From Ectocarpus siliculosus (taxonomy: Eukaryota; Sar; Phaeophyceae; Ectocarpales; Ectocarpaceae): DNA of 11,057 nucleotides. Below are positions 7,718-11,057 of the stretch, in pieces (within the stretch, counting starts at the first letter, position 1; every line of letters begins with the position of its first letter). The notes below the pieces were generated by a model, which saw only the letters and a program-made list of their open reading frames with translations, was not told the origin of the DNA and made no database searches. The position numbers were made by a program, and so were the translations under genes. The stretch covers positions 3,792,293-3,803,349 of the forward strand of contig FN649737.1 in assembly GCA_000310025.1 (NCBI GenBank), in the 5' to 3' direction.

Positions 7718-7877
7718 AGCGAGTATTCAGTGTGAAGGAAACTTACTTTTTGCAAGGACATCACGAATATAGAACAAGCGAAAAAAGGTCGGGGTTTCTT
7801 TGCACCGTTGCGAGAAAAAGTGCACGACTTTTTTTCCATTGCGTTAATGACGTGTTTGCGCAGAACAAAATTTGGCT
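7718..7877 (+). repeat. Outer left terminal repeat of element B
   Basis: It begins AGCGAGTATTCAG and carries ACATCACGAA, AACAAGCGAAAAAA, AAGTGCAC and GACGTGTTTGCGCA, all found inverted in the right terminus. Confidence 0.72.
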
Positions 7878-8042
7878 CGTAACGACCAGTTCGGGGTATC
7901 TAAAGTTCCTCCGACGCGACTTCTGCCTAAATATGTCTTGAGATTTCGCTATTTAGAGAAATTTGCAAGCAAAATTTGCCGCCCGAACGACCACGCGCGC
8001 TGGTTGGTCCACGTCAGTTTGGGCCGCTTGCTGCGCCGTTGT

Positions 8043-8068
8043 GGCACGAGACGGACGGCACGAGACGG
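8043..8068. repeat. 14-bp tandem repeat
   Basis: GGCACGAGACGG occurs at 8043-8054 and 8057-8068, with a degenerate third copy (CTACGAGACG) nearby. Confidence 0.7.
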
Positions 8069-8123
8069 CAGCGGGCTACGAGACGCGCAGCCAGTGCCCG
8101 CCCCATGCCCCTATACACAAGTC

Positions 8124-8438
8124 ATGGATAGAACCAGGAGGCCGATCCGGGATGTCAACCTTAAACGCCGCTACGGCGCCATGAGGCCCGGAGAACTGAT
8201 GCACGAGCAGCTTTGCCTCTTGTGCGCAGCTAGCTGTCCTGCTGCTGTTGGTTGGCACAGCGAGGAAGAAGATGAGCACGAAACGGAAGAGCTCGAGTTG
8301 TGCGCTGCGCTCATAGCGCTGCAGGTGGAGACAGTACGGGTAGATCGCACGGTCATCAGGACAGTGAGGGGGAGGGATTTGTGCATCGCCGACATCTCGG
8401 AGGACAGGGCGTGGTGTGACTATCGCTTCAATTTTCAA
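8124..8438 (+). pseudogene. Transposase-like N-terminal fragment (PIF/Harbinger-type suspected)
   Basis: The frame is open from 7872. I chose the ATG at 8124 (GTCATGG context). It reads MDRTRRPIRDVNLKRRYGAM, then a leucine/cysteine-rich stretch (HEQLCLLCAASC), an acidic segment (SEEEDEHETEELELC) and DISEDRAWCDYRF near residues 91-103. A run of the form (D/E)-x-A-x-x-x-(Y/F)-R-F ahead of the catalytic region is typical of the N-terminal part of PIF/Harbinger nucleases, and that is my basis. The expected continuation and DDE triad are missing: after 8438 the frame continues to 8711, but into sequence belonging to the inverted repeat. The ORF is therefore truncated. It lies in the segment that interrupts the left arm. 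It could instead be an unrelated captured exon. Confidence 0.35.
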
Positions 8439-8445
8439 ATATTAG

Positions 8446-8463
8446 GTGCACATGTATGTGCAC
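8446..8463. repeat. 18-bp palindrome at the end of the transposase-like ORF
   Basis: GTGCACAT and ATGTGCAC pair perfectly around GT. The palindrome lies where coding resemblance stops. Confidence 0.75.
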
Positions 8464-8616
8464 ATCTTTCCTGGCCCCTTCGAACTCCACGGCTGCATGT
8501 ATGTATGTGCGCGGCGAGATTACACGGCCAAATGCGGATCATCTGTCTTCGTCTTCCGGGTTTTTTTTTTGCGCACGGTGGAAAGACTTTATTTTTAAAA
8601 GAAATTACATGGCATC

Positions 8617-8683
8617 AGACCCATGTTTATGGTCGCCAAATCTTTGAAAAAAATCTTCAAATAAATGTTATCAAACATTTGCG
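8617..8683 (+). repeat. Inner repeat of element B, left copy
   Basis: The first 30 bases are an exact inverted match to 9851-9880 (AGACCCATGTTTATGG, then CGCCAAATCTTTG). CAAACATTTGCG at 8672-8683 pairs with 9821-9832. A weaker relative of the TTTATGG...CAAAATCTTT motif recurs near 8716-8740. Confidence 0.85.
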
Positions 8684-8992
8684 CGCGAATATCTGCCAGA
8701 GGAACATTTGAGTACCGTTTTTATGGGCAACAAAATCTTTATCGTGTGGTTTCTCGAAATGCATCGCACGTGCGGCGGGAATCGTGGTCTACTGCTACCA
8801 AACGATTTGTGACAGACAAACCACAAATGCGTCATGGAAACTGAATGTAACGAGCTCGCAAAGGGCTCCCCACAACCCTTGATGCACTGAGCTGATGCTG
8901 TGCCCGCCAATATGTGGCGATAGCGCTCCGGGCGTGCGAGAAAAAATGTTCTCGGTGTCAAAAAGAGACCAAAACGTGCGTCAGCGCTTCCC

Positions 8993-9166
8993 AACGGCAA
9001 AAAGTCGGCCGCTTGAGAGGACACGTGAGTACAAAACTATCCAGCTCTCGTCCTCTAGACCATCGATTCATGTTTTGTCTTCTTGGGTGTCTTCTCCATC
9101 AACGACTCTCATCCGGTTGTGCGTGGGTTGGCAGTGGCCGCGCTCAGCCGGCAGGGAGGCACATCG
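8993..9166 (+). repeat. Central foldback arm, left
   Basis: About 174 bp, roughly 91% identical to the inverted copy 9281-9455 (about 15 mismatches counted by eye, concentrated toward the loop). It includes CATCGATTCATGTTTTGTC. The ORFs that cross it on both strands are mirror images of each other. Confidence 0.88.
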
Positions 9167-9224
9167 TTATGCGCGCAAAGTTGTGGACACAACGTTTTTT
9201 TCGGTCTATTTTTTCACTTGAATA

Positions 9225-9263
9225 TAGAGTCCTTGTTCCTCCGTCCCAAAAAAGACTTTTTCA
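9225..9263 (+). repeat. Possible Tc1/mariner (Stowaway-like) terminal remnant in the loop
   Basis: The loop contains CCTCCGTCCCAAAAAAGAC, close to the CTCCCTCCGTCCC-type ends of Stowaway/mariner elements known from plants. No partner end is found, so this is only a resemblance. Confidence 0.2.
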
Positions 9264-9280
9264 ACACATCGAGTTCACAG

Positions 9281-9455
9281 CGACGTGCCTCCCTGCCTGT
9301 TGAGTAAGTCCACTGCTGAACCACGCACACCCGGATGAGAGCCGTTGATGGAGAAGACACCCAAGAAGACAAAACATGAATCGATGGTCTAGAGGACGAG
9401 AGCTGGATAGTTTTGTACTCACCTCTCCTCTCAAGCAGCCGACTTTTTGCCGTTT
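9281..9455 (-). repeat. Central foldback arm, right
   Basis: Inverted partner of 8993-9166. The two arms are separated by a 114-bp loop (9167-9280). Confidence 0.88.
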
Positions 9456-9700
9456 GGAGACACAAACCACGCTTTCTCCGTGCCCTCCAAACCACCCCTG
9501 TCTGTTTGTTTTTTTGTGCACGCTTGACGAGCTCCCGCCATGTATCAGCCGGCAAAACATTGACACGGTGACTCTAGGGTTGTCCGGATCCCTCTATGAG
9601 CTTGCTACGTTGAGTGTGCGCTACGCAGTGGTTGGTGTTTAGGACGGAAGGGGCGGTCGTCTACTAATCCCGCCGCTCTTGGGAAACATTTTCGCGACCT

Positions 9701-9779
9701 GCCCCATTTCAAAATGTTTGAGAATATTTTGTCAAACGAGCGACTTTTGCCCCATTTCAAAATGTTTGAGAATATTTTG
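9701..9779. repeat. Exact 31-bp direct repeat in the right arm
   Basis: GCCCCATTTCAAAATG plus TTTGAGAATATTTTG occurs identically at 9701-9731 and 9749-9779 (48-base period). The left arm lacks the pair, so the duplication probably arose after the arms formed. Confidence 0.9.
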
Positions 9780-9807
9780 GCGAGATTTTCTCCCATAAAC
9801 AGTGAAA

Positions 9808-9861
9808 CCAAATCTTTGTCCGCAAATGTTTGAAAATATAAACATTTTCGCAAAGATTTGG
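9808..9861. repeat. Nested 54-bp hairpin in the right arm
   Basis: CCAAATCTTTG and CAAAGATTTGG form perfect 11-bp outer arms. Inside them AAATGTTT pairs with AAACATTT. Flanking CCATAAAC words (9793 and 9864) are in direct orientation. Confidence 0.8.
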
Positions 9862-9887
9862 CGACCATAAACATGGGTCTCAGTATA

Positions 9888-10027
9888 GCAAATTTCGTTG
9901 TATGCGCAAACACGTCAATGATAGTGCACTTTTCCTCGGAACGGTGAAAAGAAATCCCGACTTTTTTTCGCTTGTTCTTTTCGTGATGTCATCGCATTAA
10001 GTACGTTTCCTCCCCTGAATACACGCT
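9888..10027 (-). repeat. Outer right terminal repeat of element B
   Basis: Inverted partner of 7718-7877, ending CTGAATACACGCT. Confidence 0.72.
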
Positions 10028-10040
10028 GTGTGACCCCTTT

Positions 10041-10334
10041 TTGCCCCGAATTGCTGACTTGAAGGATCTCAGGCTGGTACTACTCCCTGCAGCAACTAAC
10101 AGCAGCAGCAGGAGCGGAACCAGTGGAAGGAGCAGCCGCAAAGCAGCAGTGATCATGTCTGTTACGTGTGATCAACTCGACACCTGCGGGCTTCCGTGCC
10201 CAGCAGAGTGGACGCCGAAAGCTGATCTGGTCGAGGTCTACGGAGTGAGTTGCGTTTTGGGACTCTTTTTTCGCCGACAGGCGGGTTCCGCGGTAAAGCC
10301 GAATTTATTTGGGGGGGGGGGGGGCGGATTGTGA
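10041..10334 (+). CDS. Weak exon-like segment just outside element B, unrecognised
   Basis: An open frame begins 14 bases past the element B terminus. It reads a Ser/Arg-rich part (SSSRSGTSGRSSRKAAV) and then, from an ATG at 10155, MSVTCDQLDTCGLPCPAEW and PKADLVEVYG. GTGAGT at 10245 and TTCGCCGACAG ending 10280 could bound a 36-nt intron, but the frame is open through it, so splicing is not required. The frame ends near a G14 run (10311-10324), where length is unreliable. The cysteine pairs suggest a small metal-binding or secreted domain, but no family is recognised. Confidence 0.25.
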   Translation: MPRIADLKDLRLVLLPAATNSSSRSGTSGRSSRKAAVIMSVTCDQLDTCGLPCPAEWTPKADLVEVYGVSCVLGLFFRRQAGSAVKPNLFGGGGGGL

Positions 10335-10802
10335 CCATCCCCTCCCCAACATTTGAAAATTAAATACAATGATCCTATGTCATACTTATGATGATATGCA
10401 AAATTTTAAAAACAAACTCGATGGTAGTGGCCGGGTTTCAATAGATTATGCTCTTTTTCGCTCGCCAATTTGCGAAAACGCACAGACCGGGGATGATGCC
10501 AAAATATCCCCGGTTTTGAAAAATCGTCAGATCGATCTGAAAAATTCAGGGTTTGCCAATTTTGGGGCGGGGATCACGAATCCGTCGTTTGATTTGTTTT
10601 TCTCGCGTTCTGAACAAAGTTATGATGGGTGTTGTACGTTACACTTTTCTCGCCGCCGCCGATTGAAGCACAACAGAAAAACTGCAAGTTTACAAGTCGC
10701 AACACGCACAATCTCCACCAAACCACGCGCTTATCTCCACAAAATACAGCAAAAATGCAAACCAAGATTTGAACGCACCATCACCCAGCCCCTCAATAAT
10801 AT
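10335..10802. other. AT-richer stretch without a confident gene
   Basis: The composition shifts to A/T-rich after the G14 run. TCAGATCGATCTGA (10527-10540) is a perfect 14-bp palindrome. A plus-strand frame is open (10369-11031), but its residues look random and it overlaps a more credible minus-strand gene end. This stretch probably holds the 3' flank of that minus-strand gene. Confidence 0.4.
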
Positions 10803-11057
10803 CTACTTGCTGCTACCGCAGAATGAGACCCCAAACTGTGTACCGGTAACCCTGTCCATCTGGCAGGTGGTCGCCCCCTTCCGGAAAACAATTTTCTTCG
10901 CCTTCTTTTTGCTCCCGACCACAGGATCCACCCCAACCACAGGATCTACACCAGTGACCATGATGACTGTCTCCTCTACTACCTGCTCTTCGAGCTTCGT
11001 GCCGCAGGCCGGGTACTTGCTCCTGGTATAGCACCGCTCGTACTCATGCACGCGACA
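10803..11057 (-). CDS. 3' end of an unrecognised gene, partial at the window edge
   Basis: The minus-strand frame is open from the window edge to a TAG at 10803, giving 84 visible residues. It reads CRVHEYERCYTRSKYPACGT, then an acidic stretch (KLEEQVVEE), a tandem GVDPVV repeat, a lysine patch (GSKKKAKK) and a C-terminus ending FCGSSK. Cysteines near positions 1, 9 and 18 could form part of a metal site whose rest lies beyond the window. No ATG fits the 5' side, so the gene continues to the right. The lysine patch could be a nuclear localisation signal. Two other frames are open here, so the frame choice rests on composition. Confidence 0.4.
   Translation of the reverse strand, partial: CRVHEYERCYTRSKYPACGTKLEEQVVEETVIMVTGVDPVVGVDPVVGSKKKAKKIVFRKGATTCQMDRVTGTQFGVSFCGSSK
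10918..10953 (-). repeat. 18-bp tandem repeat encoding GVDPVV twice
   Basis: Units 10918-10935 and 10936-10953 are near-identical. The 18-base length preserves the reading frame of the minus-strand gene. Confidence 0.8.

Larger units (their letters stand above)
7718..10027. mobile_element. Element B: old foldback-type element with interrupted left arm
   Basis: Inverted matches occur in concentric order. Outer termini are 7718-7877 with 9888-10027, clearly related but with many substitutions and indels; they share GTATTCAG, ACATCACGAA, AGAACAAGCGAAAAAA and GACGTGTTTGCGCA. An exact 30-bp match links 8617-8646 and 9851-9880. A diverged zone follows (for example 8854-8881, about 75%), then a central zone (8993-9166 with 9281-9455, about 91%). 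The right arm is continuous (about 747 bp). The left arm is split by about 740 bp (7878-8616) containing a transposase-like ORF fragment. The loop is about 114 bp. I read this as an old foldback or long-TIR DNA transposon. Target-site duplications are not evident. Confidence 0.65.

Noticed and set aside
9225-9263. An intact Tc1/mariner or Stowaway element in the loop.
   Set aside because: Only one end-like motif is present; no inverted partner or flanking TA pair was found, so it is listed only as a weak resemblance.
8914-9303. Plus frame and its minus counterparts (9214-9566) sharing SSRPLDHRFMFCLLGCLL.
   Set aside because: The shared peptide is produced by the central inverted repeat; no domain or start context supports translation.
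10369-11031. 220-codon plus-strand frame, one of the longest in the window.
   Set aside because: Its sequence looks random, it begins in AT-rich DNA, and it overlaps the more protein-like minus-strand gene end.
1-11057. tRNA, rRNA and CRISPR arrays.
   Set aside because: No conserved tRNA T-loop context, no recognisable rRNA block and no regularly spaced short direct repeats were seen on either strand.

Overview
The window looks like repeat-rich intergenic DNA from a eukaryotic nuclear genome, possibly an alga or another protist. I could not identify the organism. The evidence is the absence of any dense array of genes, GT-AG-like exon edges around short open segments, long homopolymers (C12 near 667, G15 at 2540, G14 at 10311, several T9-T12 runs), an AT microsatellite, and at least three inverted-repeat mobile elements. 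No complete long gene, rRNA, tRNA or CRISPR array is visible. No bacterial operon structure is visible either.

Layout. Bases 1-2017 hold a 60-bp tandem duplication, a terminal-exon-like segment (972-1196, 74 residues, five cysteines), a weaker exon-like segment (1369-1552) and a perfect hairpin before a T12 run. Bases 2018-2594 are a compact element with 26-bp terminal inverted repeats and an interior full of CCCC/GGGG palindromes. Bases 2871-3384 hold minus-strand coding-like segments in three frames, which suggests a multi-exon or frame-broken gene. Bases 3385-5310 contain little I can call; the best candidate is a small two-exon minus-strand gene at 4672-4933.

The right half is dominated by two large inverted-repeat elements. 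Element A (5317-7459) has near-identical arms of 564 and 558 bp around a 1.0-kb core. The core carries one small minus-strand ORF with a PHD-like cysteine/histidine zinc-finger pattern. Element B (7718-10027) is an older foldback structure. Its arms of roughly 700 bp pair in several tiers: 160-bp outer termini, an exact 30-bp match, a diverged zone, and a central zone about 91% identical. The left arm is interrupted by about 740 bp carrying an N-terminal fragment that resembles a PIF/Harbinger-type transposase. The 258-bp gap between A and B contains palindromes and a motif also found in B.

Beyond element B lie a possible exon (10041-10334), an AT-richer stretch, and the 3' end of a minus-strand gene that runs off the right edge (10803-11057). 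The genes do not form a pathway. The coherent biology here is DNA-transposon activity and decay. All functional names rest on motifs read by eye, with no database search.
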